Assembly: GCA_963793245.1 (NCBI GenBank) | Contig: CAWBZG010000002.1 | Coordinates: 310,001 to 374,000 of the forward strand | DNA from: CAXBBB01 sp963793245 | GTDB lineage: Bacteria > Bacteroidota > Rhodothermia > Rhodothermales > BA12 | DNA: 64,000 nucleotides | Direction: 5' to 3' | Part shown: positions 18,800 through 27,696 of the stretch, piece after piece | How the letters are laid out: every line of letters begins with the position of its first letter | Position numbering within the stretch: the stretch's first letter is position 1 | Program-made: the position numbers and the translations under genes | The notes under the pieces: model-generated | Seen by the model: the letters and a program-made list of their open reading frames with translations, nothing else | Told to the model about the DNA's origin: nothing | The model's database searches: none

Positions 18800-19711
18800 A
18801 TGCAATACAAAATCTGGTTCAACGGACAACTCGTCCCTTACGAAGACGCCACCGTTCACGTCCTCGCGCACGTCGTCCACTATGGCTCGTCTGTTTTCGA
18901 AGGCATTCGCTGCTACAACACCGAGAAAGGCTCGGCTGTGCTGCGTCTGCGTCCGCACCTGCAGCGGCTGATCGACTCGGCGAAGATCTACCGGATGGAT
19001 CTGGGCTACACGATTGACGAACTGGAGGAGGCGGTCCTCGAGACGATTCGCGACAGTGGACTGAAAGCCTGCTACATCCGCCCCGTCGCCTATCGCGGGA
19101 CAGGCTCGCTGGGCGTCAACCCGCTCAAGAACCGCGTCGACACGGCGATTGCCGTCTGGGAATGGGGCGCCTACCTGGGACCCGAAGCCGTCGAGCAGGG
19201 CGTCGACGTGCAGGTCGCGTCGTGGAATCGCTACGCGCCCAACACGATGCCTGCTCTTGCCAAAGCGGGAGGCAACTACCTCAACGCTGCGCTGGTCAAA
19301 ATGGACGCCGTCCTGAACGGCTTCACCGAGGGCATTATGCTCACGCACGACGGTCACCTGGCCGAAGGCAGCGGCGAAAACCTGTTCCTCGTCCGCGACG
19401 GCGTCCTCTACACCGCGCCGACCGGCTTCTCCATTCTCCCCGGCATCACGCGCGACGCCGTCCTGACGATGGCCGCTGATCTCGACCTGCGCGTCGAGCA
19501 AGCCGCTCTTCCGCGCGAAGCGCTCTACGTCGCCGACGAAGTGTTCTTTACGGGTACCGCCGCCGAAGTCACGCCCGTCCGCAGCGTGGACCACCACACC
19601 GTCGGCGAAGGCCGCCGTGGACCGATCACGGCTCGGCTCCAGCAGGCATTCGACGATGTGATCGTGCGAGGCAACGACCCACACGGCTGGTTGACGCCTG
19701 TCGGTGGATGA
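18800..19711 (+). CDS. ilvE: Branched-chain amino acid aminotransferase
   Basis: 303 residues, a normal class IV PLP aminotransferase. It shows VFEGIRCYNTEKG near the start, YIRPVAYRG, the PLP-lysine region AKAGGNYLNAALVK, and EGSGENLFLV with TGTAAEVTPV for the PLP phosphate. It catalyses the last step of valine, leucine and isoleucine synthesis and the first of their breakdown. Stand-alone, with a strong terminator behind it. Confidence 0.95.
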   Translation: MQYKIWFNGQLVPYEDATVHVLAHVVHYGSSVFEGIRCYNTEKGSAVLRLRPHLQRLIDSAKIYRMDLGYTIDELEEAVLETIRDSGLKACYIRPVAYRGTGSLGVNPLKNRVDTAIAVWEWGAYLGPEAVEQGVDVQVASWNRYAPNTMPALAKAGGNYLNAALVKMDAVLNGFTEGIMLTHDGHLAEGSGENLFLVRDGVLYTAPTGFSILPGITRDAVLTMAADLDLRVEQAALPREALYVADEVFFTGTAAEVTPVRSVDHHTVGEGRRGPITARLQQAFDDVIVRGNDPHGWLTPVGG

Positions 19712-19758
19712 TCCGCGAGGTTGGCGTAGCCTGATTTGGCGCTGACTCAGATCACAGT

Positions 19759-19821
19759 GCGAGACTCAGTGGAGGAGACTTGGCGGTTTGCCTACTCCTC
19801 GCTGAGTCTCGCTTTAGTTTT
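19759..19821. terminator. Bidirectional terminator between ilvE and the FG-GAP gene
   Basis: GCGAGACTCAG (19759-19769) pairs with CTGAGTCTCGC (19802-19812), with inner GGAG/CTCC pairing, followed by TTTAGTTTT on the plus strand. It serves two convergent genes and abuts the stop of the minus-strand gene at 19814. Confidence 0.85.
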
Positions 19822-21031
19822 CGCCGCCGCCCACGCCTCGGTAGAACCGAATGTCGGCGGCTCCAAACGTGGTGCCGACGATCACGAAGTCGAGTTCTCC
19901 GAAGCCGTTGAGGTCCATCCAGGCGCCGTCGCCGCCATAGGGAGCCGCTCCTGTTGCGTAGAGCGTAAAGGCGCCCGAGCCGTCGTTGTCGTAGACGTAG
20001 TAGCTGCCCAACCCTTCGATAGGGCTACCGTCGAGACCAGCCACGAGCAGGTCGAGGTCGCCGTCGCCGTCGCGGTCGGCAGCGTCGGCGACCGATCCGG
20101 CGAGTTGGGGCAGCGTCAGCCCGCTGGGGCGGAACGTGCCGTCGGCGTTGCCCATCAGCAGGGCCGTCGTGCCTTCGACGAACTGCGGGCCAATGACCGA
20201 TCCGGTGACGAGTAGGTCGAGCAGTCCGTCGCCATCCAGGTCGTTGAGCGTGGCGGCGCCTCCAAACGTTCCAGGCACGCCTGCATTGGCCACTTCCGAA
20301 AAGCCGGTGTCCCCAGCGCGGCGCACGTAGGCGCGTCCGGTCGGTCCTCCGTTTTCACCGATGCCGCTGACGACGAGTACATCGGTCCCGGACGCATCAG
20401 TGGCAAACGCGACGGCAGCCAGTTCTACGCCGGGCAGACGTGTAACGAGGTCGAGGCGAGCGGGGGTGGCGTCGTCCAGTCGTGGCACGTACCGCATCAC
20501 ATCGAGTAGGCGCGTGTTTCCGTTCGTGCCACTAGCAACTACCAAGTCGCCAGTCGAGGCTAGCTTTGCATTGTAGACCGACGGGAGCGAGGGGCCAGGG
20601 CGAAGCGAGCCGGTGTCGTTCGCGTAGAGGAGGCCCGATGCGGTAGTAGGCGGCGTGCTGTTCTGCGCGCCCACGATCAGTAGATCGGCTCCGGGACCGC
20701 CGGTCAAGCGTGCTGCGAGCACGTCGCCGAGTCCTGCTTGCGAGAGCGCAACGGGTTGTGTGGCGAACGAGAGTCTATGGCTCACCTGTCCGTTCGGCGA
20801 TACGACAGCGGTTTCTCCGCTTGCCGTGTAGATCCGAGTCACCGGAGACCCTGCTCCCAGCCGTCCCGATACGACCAAGCCCGGGAGCGCGCCTCCAGAG
20901 AAGAACGCCTGCGTCAGCGACGCTTCGGACAGGGGAGACACACCCGAGCCGGACAGGAAAATCTCGTACGACGTCTGCGCGTGAGCCGTCCCAATCGTGA
21001 GGGAGATCAGCAGAAGAGAGAAGAGACGCAT
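19814..21031 (-). CDS. Secreted FG-GAP/VCBS-repeat protein (copy 1)
   Basis: 405 residues from ATG 21031 (MRLFSLLLISLTIGTAHAQ signal peptide); ATG 21052 would add seven residues. The mature part is a beta-propeller of FG-GAP repeats with calcium-type loops DLDGDGLLDLL and DRDGDGDLDLL. No sorting domain follows. It is clearly paralogous to the next gene (shared PSVYNA, LPGVELAA, GPQFVEGTT, YYVYDNDG and APYGGDG segments). Function unknown; probably a surface or released adhesin-like protein. Confidence 0.75.
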   Translation of the reverse strand: MRLFSLLLISLTIGTAHAQTSYEIFLSGSGVSPLSEASLTQAFFSGGALPGLVVSGRLGAGSPVTRIYTASGETAVVSPNGQVSHRLSFATQPVALSQAGLGDVLAARLTGGPGADLLIVGAQNSTPPTTASGLLYANDTGSLRPGPSLPSVYNAKLASTGDLVVASGTNGNTRLLDVMRYVPRLDDATPARLDLVTRLPGVELAAVAFATDASGTDVLVVSGIGENGGPTGRAYVRRAGDTGFSEVANAGVPGTFGGAATLNDLDGDGLLDLLVTGSVIGPQFVEGTTALLMGNADGTFRPSGLTLPQLAGSVADAADRDGDGDLDLLVAGLDGSPIEGLGSYYVYDNDGSGAFTLYATGAAPYGGDGAWMDLNGFGELDFVIVGTTFGAADIRFYRGVGGGEN

Positions 21032-21086
21032 AGAAAGTAGAAGAGAGGGCATCGGGATAGAGGAGCGCCACACGATACGGTGGAAG

Positions 21087-22361
21087 TCAGTCGGGGCAGC
21101 CCACCGGGATCGACATGGGGTCGTGGGGCGGATTGCGCTTGCCGCTATAGGCCTCAAAAACCGGCTGACCGGCGAACGTACCCGCCAGTATGATTTCGAG
21201 GTCGCCTCTGCGGTTGCCTTCGAACCAACCTCCGTCACCGCCATAGGGAGCAGGCCCTTGGGCGTAGAGCGAGAATCCGCCTGTGCCGTCTCCGTCGTAG
21301 ACGTAGTAGGTACCCTCGCCGTCGAGTGGGCTGCCTTCGAGTCCGGTAAGGAGGAGGTCGAGATGCCCGTCGTTGTTGTGGTCCTTGACGTCGATCACCG
21401 ATTCGGCGAGGAGGGGAAAGTCGATACCGCTGGGACTGAACGTGCCGCTGGGCGTGCCGAGTAGAATCGACGTTGCGCCTTCGATGAACTGAGGGCCGTA
21501 CTGCGAGCCGCTCACGAGCAGGTCGAGTAGCCCGTCTCCGTTGAGGTCGCTGAGGATCGCCGATCCGTTGAAGAGCAGCGGGATGTTGGTCGTCGGCATC
21601 TCGCGGAACGCGGACTCGCCCGGCGACCGGCGGTAGTGATGAGCGACCAAAATGCCTTCCGCGTTCAGGCCGCTTGCAACGAGCACGAGCGTGCCGTCGG
21701 CCTCCGTCGCCAGATCGAGCGCGGCGAGTTCGAGGCCGGGAAGTTGCGCTTCGGTGTTGAGACGGGTGTCGCGAGGCGACGGGCCAGGGACGAAGCGCAG
21801 AAGGTCGAGCACCAATTCAGACCCCGTGTTGCCGCTGACAGCGACCAGGCCACCGTCCGTGGCGAGTGTCGCGTTGTAGACCGAGGGGAGCGCCGGTCCG
21901 GGAGCCAGTCCGCCTCCGCTGAACACGAACATGCGCCCGGTCGGGTTGTACGGCGGCTCGGGCGCCTGCGCGCCGACGATGAGCAGGTCGTTGCGGCCTG
22001 TCCCTGAGATGTTGGCGAGTTTTACGTCGCCCAGCCAGACTTGAGGGAGCGAAATCTGGGACGTTGAGAACACCAACTGACACTGCCTCTCCTGAGGCGG
22101 ATCGTTGTAGATCGTTTCCTCGCCCTGTGGTTCGTAGAGGCGCGTGATGATCGAGCCATTGGGCACTCGACCCGACAGGATGAACCCGGGCCGATTCGTG
22201 CCATCGAGATCGCCCTGAGAAAACGACACGCCAATCATTCGGGGCACGTTCTCGGTAGGCAGAAATGATTTGTAGACGACAGGTTGCGCATGCGCGGATC
22301 CCGCACACAGCACAGCTAGCACCAGCGACGCCGTCACGTAAGCCACCCGAGCCGACATCAT
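21087..22361 (-). CDS. Secreted FG-GAP/VCBS-repeat protein (copy 2)
   Basis: 424 residues. Two adjacent ATGs (22361 and 22358) begin a signal peptide (ARVAYVTASLVLAVLCAGSAHAQ). The first ATG overlaps the upstream gene's stop as ATGA. FG-GAP loops DLNGDGLLDLL and DHNNDGHLDLL are present. The protein aligns with copy 1 by eye over its whole length, so the two are a tandem duplication. It ends with PVGCPD and has no recognisable sorting domain. Confidence 0.75.
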   Translation of the reverse strand: MMSARVAYVTASLVLAVLCAGSAHAQPVVYKSFLPTENVPRMIGVSFSQGDLDGTNRPGFILSGRVPNGSIITRLYEPQGEETIYNDPPQERQCQLVFSTSQISLPQVWLGDVKLANISGTGRNDLLIVGAQAPEPPYNPTGRMFVFSGGGLAPGPALPSVYNATLATDGGLVAVSGNTGSELVLDLLRFVPGPSPRDTRLNTEAQLPGLELAALDLATEADGTLVLVASGLNAEGILVAHHYRRSPGESAFREMPTTNIPLLFNGSAILSDLNGDGLLDLLVSGSQYGPQFIEGATSILLGTPSGTFSPSGIDFPLLAESVIDVKDHNNDGHLDLLLTGLEGSPLDGEGTYYVYDGDGTGGFSLYAQGPAPYGGDGGWFEGNRRGDLEIILAGTFAGQPVFEAYSGKRNPPHDPMSIPVGCPD

Positions 22362-24153
22362 CGGCCCAGGAGGTGGACCGGACGCGTCAACACGACGCCG
22401 CCGGTTTCGACGCGCAGCAAATAGAGACCCGAAGCCAGCGTGCCGGACCAGCCCAGCGGATGACGTCCCGGTGCCATCGTGTCGTCGGCGACGAGGGCTA
22501 CGCGGCGTCCTGTCGCATCGTACAGGTTGGCGCGGACGTGGGCAGACGCAGGCAGGTCGAGAGCGATGGAGAAGGCGTCGCGGGCGGGAGACGGGTAGGC
22601 GGCTCCCAGGGCCAGTCGTGTCGGTAGGCCGTTTGGTGCCGATGACTGTCACGAACTGCGACGCGCCGCCGCTGGCGAACGCGCTGCCCGAACGCTCGCC
22701 GCTGACGGCTTGCACGCCCCACCAGTAGATGCCTTCGGGAAGCCGTAAGGTGAGCGATCCGGTCCGCAGTCCGGTCGAGGTCGTCAGGCGCGTGCCATCG
22801 GACAGGCGCGCGTCGGGACGGCGGATGTCGGCGACTGCCGTCTTGGGTGCCGACCCATACGTCGTAGGTCATGCCGTCGATGGCATCCCACGTCAGCGTC
22901 AAGCCATCCGCCGTAGCGGTCGAGGCCAGGCCTCCAGGCGTAGCCGGTATGCCGCGGACGTTGCCGGTCTCGTTGCGGTAGATCGACGTCGAGGCGCCCG
23001 ATGCGTTGTATCCGCCGACGAACAGGTCGAGGTCGAGGTCTCCGTCCACGTCCGCGACATCGAACGCCGTTCCCAGCGAGGCGATCAGGTTGGAGGCGCG
23101 GCGGATGTTGTCATCGTCGACGCGGTAGACGATGGTCTCGAAGCCGGACGAAGGAGTCGCCGTGCCCGAGAGGACGAGGTCGTCGTCGCCGTCGCCGTCG
23201 AGGTCGGCTGATGTGACCGATCCGCCGAACAGTCCGGCGATTTCGGTGACGGTGTTGGTGGTGTTTTGCTCGACGAAGCGTGTCGTCGCCGAGAGTCCGC
23301 GGCGGCTGGGGAGGGCGCCGACTTCGATCCATCCCTCACCGATGCGTGCCACCTTGCCGAACACGCGTCCCTCGGTTTCGCGCGTCGATTGGTAGGCCGA
23401 TCCGTCGTGGCGGTAGAGCGCCGTCAGCGTGCGGCCTTCGGTCAGTCCGGTGACGAGCAGATCGGGGCGCCCGTCGCCGTTCTGATCCGACCAGTCGACG
23501 TCGCCGAAGACAAGCGCGGGTTGTCCGGCGTCGACCGAGTCGAAGCTGCCAGCCGAGTTTTGCACCATCAGCACGCCCTGAGGTGGGTAGGGCGCACGAG
23601 CCGCCGATGTGCCGGTCAAGTAGAGGTCGGGACGCCCGTCGCCGTTGTGGTCGGCCCAGCGTGTCGTTCCGCTGTGGAGCGCGGGCAGGTCGACACCAGA
23701 GGCGACGAGTGTGCCGCCGTCGTTGCGGTAGAGAACCGTCGACGGTGCATACGGAGGGTCAGCCGTTGTGCTGCCGGACACGATCAGGTCCACGTCGCCG
23801 TCGCCGTCGTAGTCGGTCCACTGCGCGTCGGAGTGCGCCAAGCCTGCCAGATCGGATTGTGCCAGCGTCAAGGCGATGCGCTCGCCGCCTGGCGCGTTGG
23901 CATCGGGCGTCGTACCGTCGTTGCGATAGAGCAGGCCGCGCATGACGTAGGGCGCGAATACGTCGTCGCGCATCTGGCCGGTCATGAAGAGGTCGAGGTC
24001 GCCGTCGTCGTCTACGTCTGCCCACACCGCCGAACCCCAGCGAAGCGACGGAAGCGTCTGCGGCATCCGCGAAAACGTGAACGGGTGGCGAACGGTCTGA
24101 GCGATGGCGGGAGCCGCAGTCGTCAGGGCGAGGAGCAGAATGAGCAGGCGCAT
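22358..24153 (-). pseudogene. Secreted FG-GAP protein with fibronectin-like and T9SS-type C-terminal domains, two frameshifts
   Basis: Start at 24153 (MRLLILLLALTTAAPAIAQ). Several FG-GAP repeats carry DVDDDGDLDLF, DYDGDGDVDLI, DHNGDGRPDLY, DQNGDGRPDLL and DLDGDGDDDLV loops. A fibronectin III-like segment (LTLTWDAIDGMTYDVWVG) follows. One extra C in a CCC run near 22855 and one extra base near 22630 break the frame; corrected, it reads on as IYWWGVQAVSGERSG and then AAYPSPARDAFSI...NLYDATGRRV...GLYLLRVETGG, a type IX secretion-like sorting domain, ending at 22358. First gene of the three-gene FG-GAP operon. Confidence 0.7.
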
Positions 24154-24235
24154 GAAAGGGCGTCGAGCGGGGCGGGCTAGATACCACAAATGAGCGCGCG
24201 GCGAAAGTCCTTTTCCGGTCTCCATCTTCCGTCCA

Positions 24236-24979
24236 CTATGCCGCTTCCGCCGTCTCGATCATCCGCTCGGCCTGGGCGTGCCCGAGGTAGCGATCCATCG
24301 CCCAGTGCGCGGCATAGATAACCGGAGTCACGGCGACAGCGACGGCGAACTTGTACGCGTAGTTGAACAGCGTGACGGCTACGACGGTCTGAATCGTCAT
24401 CTGCCCCGACAGGTAGAACGCGACGAACAGGACGACGAACGTGTCCAAGAACTGCGATCCCAGCGTCGACCCAGTCGCGCGCAGCCACAGCATGCGGCCC
24501 TGCGTCAGATCGCGCAGCCAGTGGAATAGCGCGATGTCGACCAGTTGGCCGACCAGATACGCCACGATGCTGCCGACGATGATCCACGTCGACGCGCCGA
24601 ACACTTCGTCGAACGCAGATCCTGAAACGGGGGAGAACGATGCTGCCGGGACCGCCATCGCGATCTGAATCAGGGCGAACTCGAACACGATCATCGCCAC
24701 GCCGACGTACGTCACAAACCGGATGCCCGCCTTGCCATAGTACTCGTTGATCAGGTCGGTGACGATAAACGTGACCGGAAACGCGATCACGCCCGCCGTC
24801 ATCACGACCGATCCGAACTCCTCGCCGAACAGCCTCAACGGGTTGGACAGGTCAAGCACGGTAAACAGTTTGCCCGCTGTCGCCTCGGCAACGACCAGCG
24901 CTGTCAGGAAAATCGCTGTACAGACGACGAACAGCTTTTCGGGCCTACCCAAAACGTGGAACGTGCGGGTGGCGCTCAC
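24236..24979 (-). CDS. Queuosine precursor transporter (VUT/YhhQ family)
   Basis: 247 residues with six predicted membrane segments. Family signatures include TDLINEYYGKAGIRFV and the ATGSTLGSQFLDT segment. Members carry preQ0/preQ1 into the cell for queuosine tRNA modification. The start overlaps the MarR gene stop by four bases, so it is co-transcribed with that regulator. No queuosine biosynthesis gene is in the window, in keeping with salvage. Confidence 0.88.
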   Translation of the reverse strand: MSATRTFHVLGRPEKLFVVCTAIFLTALVVAEATAGKLFTVLDLSNPLRLFGEEFGSVVMTAGVIAFPVTFIVTDLINEYYGKAGIRFVTYVGVAMIVFEFALIQIAMAVPAASFSPVSGSAFDEVFGASTWIIVGSIVAYLVGQLVDIALFHWLRDLTQGRMLWLRATGSTLGSQFLDTFVVLFVAFYLSGQMTIQTVVAVTLFNYAYKFAVAVAVTPVIYAAHWAMDRYLGHAQAERMIETAEAA

Positions 24980-25482
24980 GAAGCGTCAGCGGCTGCGGGC
25001 TGCGAGGTTAGGATGTCCTCGCCGTTCTCGCGGAAGCGTTCGAGCAGCGTGTTCAGCGTCTGCATCTCGTCGGGCGGAAGCGCGCCGGACAAGCGCTCGT
25101 GGAATCCGTTGATTCCGGGGTCGATGGCGCTCAGGGTGTCCAGCCCATCCTGCGTGATGCCAACGAGAACGACTCGGCGGTCGGTGTTAGAGCGCGTACG
25201 CTCGGTCAGCCCGGCGCGCGTCAGGCGGTCGAGCAGGCGCGTCACGTCGGGCGTGCGGTCGAGCAGGCGCTCGCCGATGTCCGAGCACGTCAGCGTATCG
25301 GGATGACTGCCGCGCAGGATGCGCAGCACGTTGTACTGCGACAGCGTCACGCCATGATCGGAGAGCAGTTGCACGATTTCGCCCGACAACCACGCCTGCG
25401 TGACCATCACGCTGAGAAGCGTTTCCTGAGTCGGTGAGACGAACGCGCGTTGCTGGAGGCGCTTAGAGAGAGAAGACGACAT
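24976..25482 (-). CDS. MarR-family transcriptional regulator
   Basis: 168 residues from ATG 25482 (MSSSLSKRLQQ). Winged helix-turn-helix at about 45-115: LSQYNVLRILRG, CSDIGERLLDRTPDVTRLLDRLTRAGL and the wing RTRSNTDRRVVLVGIT. It would bind DNA as a dimer and respond to a small ligand or oxidant. It overlaps the transporter gene downstream and follows the two-component genes on the same strand after a 65-base gap holding palindromes. Confidence 0.88.
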   Translation of the reverse strand: MSSSLSKRLQQRAFVSPTQETLLSVMVTQAWLSGEIVQLLSDHGVTLSQYNVLRILRGSHPDTLTCSDIGERLLDRTPDVTRLLDRLTRAGLTERTRSNTDRRVVLVGITQDGLDTLSAIDPGINGFHERLSGALPPDEMQTLNTLLERFRENGEDILTSQPAAADAS

Positions 25483-25500
25483 CGACAGTACACAAAAGTT

Positions 25501-25535
25501 GTCGCGACGAACGGATGCGCGCGGGAACGCGTTCC
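25501..25535. promoter_or_regulatory. Palindromes upstream of the MarR gene, candidate operators
   Basis: Perfect palindromes GTCGCGAC (25501-25508) and GGAACGCGTTCC (25524-25535) lie in the short gap between the histidine kinase stop and the marR start. They fit the size of MarR-type operators. Position is the only support. Confidence 0.3.
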
Positions 25536-25547
25536 ACCCCATTCTAA

Positions 25548-26651
25548 TCATGCTTCGACCTGCTCGGCTTCGGGCATCCGCTCGACCACCAAGGTCTGCG
25601 GATGGGGGGCGACAGGGAGCGTGAAGCCGAACGACGAGCCTTTGCCTAGCGTGCTCTCGATCTGGAGGGTCGTGTTGTGGGCGGCGAGGATGTGCTTCAC
25701 GATCGCGAGACCCAGGCCCGTTCCTCCGGCATCGCGGGATCGGCTTTTGTCGGCGCGGAAGAAGCGCTCGGTAATGCGGGTGATGTCCTGCGGGGCGACG
25801 CCTATGCCGTTGTCTGCGACGGTCACTTTCAGCCCTCCTTTGGGCAGCACGCGCAGTACGACATCTACGAAGCCGCCTTGGGTGTTGTACTTGACGCCGT
25901 TCTCGACGAGGTTGGTCATCACCTGTCCGATGCGCGACGCGTCTCCTACGACGAGCGGTACGTCGGCGCGAGCGCGCAGGCTGACTTCTACACCTTTCGC
26001 TTCGGCGATGGATTCGATGGTCTCGATCACCTCGCGGGCGACGGCGAGCACGTCGAACGCCTTTCGCTCCATCTTGAGTTCGCCGGTTTCGATCTTGGTC
26101 AACTCGGTCAGGTCGCGCGTGAGCATCTGTAGGCGCGTCGTGTTGCGCAGGATCTTCTGGACGAAGCGCTCGCGGACTTCCTCGTCGTCGAGTGCGCCGT
26201 CGAGCAGGGTTTCGGCGAAGCCTCGGATCGCGAAGACGGGCGTCTTGAGTTCGTGCGACACGTTGCCCAGGTAGTCGCGCCGGTACGTCTCCATCTTCTT
26301 GAGCGCGGCGATTTCCTTCTCCATCACCTGCCCGGTCCGATAGACCTGCCAGAGCAGCGCGTTAAACTCGTCCCCTTTGGGAAGTTCGAGCGTCGACAGG
26401 TGGTCGAAACGCAGCTTGCGGACGCGTTTGAGCGAGAGTCGCGCCAGATCGAGTCGCCTGCGGACGTGCCAGTCGGACGCCGAATACGCGACCAGCCCGA
26501 TCAGGACTACGCAGACGAGCAGCCCAATGAGCGAGTCCGTGAGTCCGGTCAGGTAGCCGATCAGCAGCACGACGAGCGCGCCCGCTGCCGTCGACAGACC
26601 CAGCTTGAGGCCGACTTTACTCGGCTTGCGTCGCTTCTTGGCCGCTGCCAC
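25548..26651 (-). CDS. Sensor histidine kinase (PhoR-like)
   Basis: 367 residues from a GTG two bases after the response regulator stop. Two membrane segments (about 17-60; LSTAAGALVVLLIGYL and LIGLLVCVVLIGLVAY), a HAMP/linker-like stretch, then the HisKA domain with phospho-acceptor NVSHELKTPVFAI (about 145) and a HATPase domain with NLVENGVKYN (N box), DNGIG, FFRADKSRS and GGTGLGLAI. It has little periplasmic sequence, as in PhoR. Forms a two-component pair with the adjacent regulator; signal unknown. Confidence 0.9.
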   Translation of the reverse strand: MAAAKKRRKPSKVGLKLGLSTAAGALVVLLIGYLTGLTDSLIGLLVCVVLIGLVAYSASDWHVRRRLDLARLSLKRVRKLRFDHLSTLELPKGDEFNALLWQVYRTGQVMEKEIAALKKMETYRRDYLGNVSHELKTPVFAIRGFAETLLDGALDDEEVRERFVQKILRNTTRLQMLTRDLTELTKIETGELKMERKAFDVLAVAREVIETIESIAEAKGVEVSLRARADVPLVVGDASRIGQVMTNLVENGVKYNTQGGFVDVVLRVLPKGGLKVTVADNGIGVAPQDITRITERFFRADKSRSRDAGGTGLGLAIVKHILAAHNTTLQIESTLGKGSSFGFTLPVAPHPQTLVVERMPEAEQVEA

Positions 26652-26653
26652 GA

Positions 26654-27352
26654 TTACTTGCGGAAGCGGTAGCCGACGCCTTTGACGGTCTCGATGTAAC
26701 CGTCGCCCAGCTTTTCGCGGACTTTGCGGACGTGAACGTCGACGGTGCGGTCGACCACGAACACGTCGCGGCCCCAGACGCGGTTGAGCACGTCCTGGCG
26801 CGTAAACACCTTGCCCGGGTGCGAGGCTAGAAAGTAGAGCAACTCGAACTCCTTGCGCGGCATCCGAAACTTCTCCCGCTCCTCGCCCTCGCGCTGACGA
26901 AAAACGAGGTAGCGCTCTCGGTTGATCTCCAAGTCGTGCAGAAAAAGACGGTCCGGCGTGTCCTCCTGACGGCTTGCCCCCCTCATCAGTGCCCGAATCT
27001 GGCTGATCAAGACCGGCATGTCGACGTCCTTGCTCAGGTACGCGTCGGCGCCGACATCGAGTCCGCGCACGTAGTCCTCGGTTGCGTCGAGGGCGGTCAG
27101 CATCAGGATCGGCACCTTGCGCAGACTGGCGTTTTCGCGCAGGCGGCGGCACACGTCCAGTCCGCTCAGGCCGGGCATCATCACGTCGAGTACGATAGCG
27201 TCGGGTTGCTCGGACTTGGCTTTTTCGAGCGCTTCGACGCCATCGGCGGCTTCGACGACGATGTACCCCTCGCGCTGCAAGTTGTACACGAGCAGGTCGC
27301 GCAGGTCGGGTTCGTCGTCGACGATGAGGACTTTGGGCGCAGGCTCCGACAT
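26654..27352 (-). CDS. OmpR/PhoB-family response regulator
   Basis: 232 residues. Receiver domain 1-125 with DDEPD acidic pocket, phospho-acceptor aspartate in VLDVMMPG, conserved T in LMLTALD and K in YLSKDVD. The C-terminal winged helix (about 135-232) has RKEFELLYFLASHPGKVFTR, VWGRDVFVVDRTVDVHVRKVREKLG and VKGVGYRFRK. Such regulators bind direct repeats near promoters. It is transcribed upstream of its kinase. Confidence 0.93.
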   Translation of the reverse strand: MSEPAPKVLIVDDEPDLRDLLVYNLQREGYIVVEAADGVEALEKAKSEQPDAIVLDVMMPGLSGLDVCRRLRENASLRKVPILMLTALDATEDYVRGLDVGADAYLSKDVDMPVLISQIRALMRGASRQEDTPDRLFLHDLEINRERYLVFRQREGEEREKFRMPRKEFELLYFLASHPGKVFTRQDVLNRVWGRDVFVVDRTVDVHVRKVREKLGDGYIETVKGVGYRFRK

Positions 27353-27443
27353 CGGGCGATGGGATGATGAACGGGCAACTTACGCACGCTGCACCGCGCA
27401 CAAATGATCGCAGCGTTACCCGGAGATGTTCTCAGGTCTCGGT

Positions 27444-27471
27444 GTAGCGTCGGGGCACATCCCGACGCTAC
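27444..27471. terminator. Strong hairpin at the end of the B12 uptake operon
   Basis: GTAGCGTCGGG (27444-27454) pairs perfectly with CCCGACGCTAC (27461-27471) around a six-base loop. It overlaps the BFD-like stop codon and precedes the response regulator promoter region. No T run follows, so it may act as a processing or Rho-linked end rather than a classic intrinsic terminator. Confidence 0.5.
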
Positions 27472-27696
27472 GATGGGCGGCGGAGTTTGGGCACGTCGGC
27501 TTCGCGGATCACGCGTCCGAAGTGCGTCTCTCCGGTGCGCAGCATCGTCTGGACGTACGGATGGCACATCTTGCATTTGTGCCCGAACGCGACGTGCTGC
27601 TGCAACTCGGCGACGGTCTGCGAACCGCTTTTCGTCGGCTTGGCCTTTGAGCTTGGCGAACGTCGTTTGGAAGCAGATGCAGCGGTCGATGCGCAT
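27468..27696 (-). pseudogene. BFD-like 2Fe-2S protein (bacterioferritin-associated ferredoxin type), one-base frameshift
   Basis: A small gene of about 75 residues. Removing one A from the AAAA run near 27645 gives MRIDRCICFQTTFAKLKG, then SGSQTVAELQQHVAFGHKCKMC, and an end at the TAG at 27468. The four cysteines are spaced C-x-C-x32-C-x2-C, the same spacing as in E. coli Bfd, which ligates a 2Fe-2S cluster. The length is one base over a multiple of three, matching a single insertion. It overlaps the BtuG-like stop (TGATG), so it is the last gene of the B12 uptake operon. Its role there is unknown. Confidence 0.7.
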
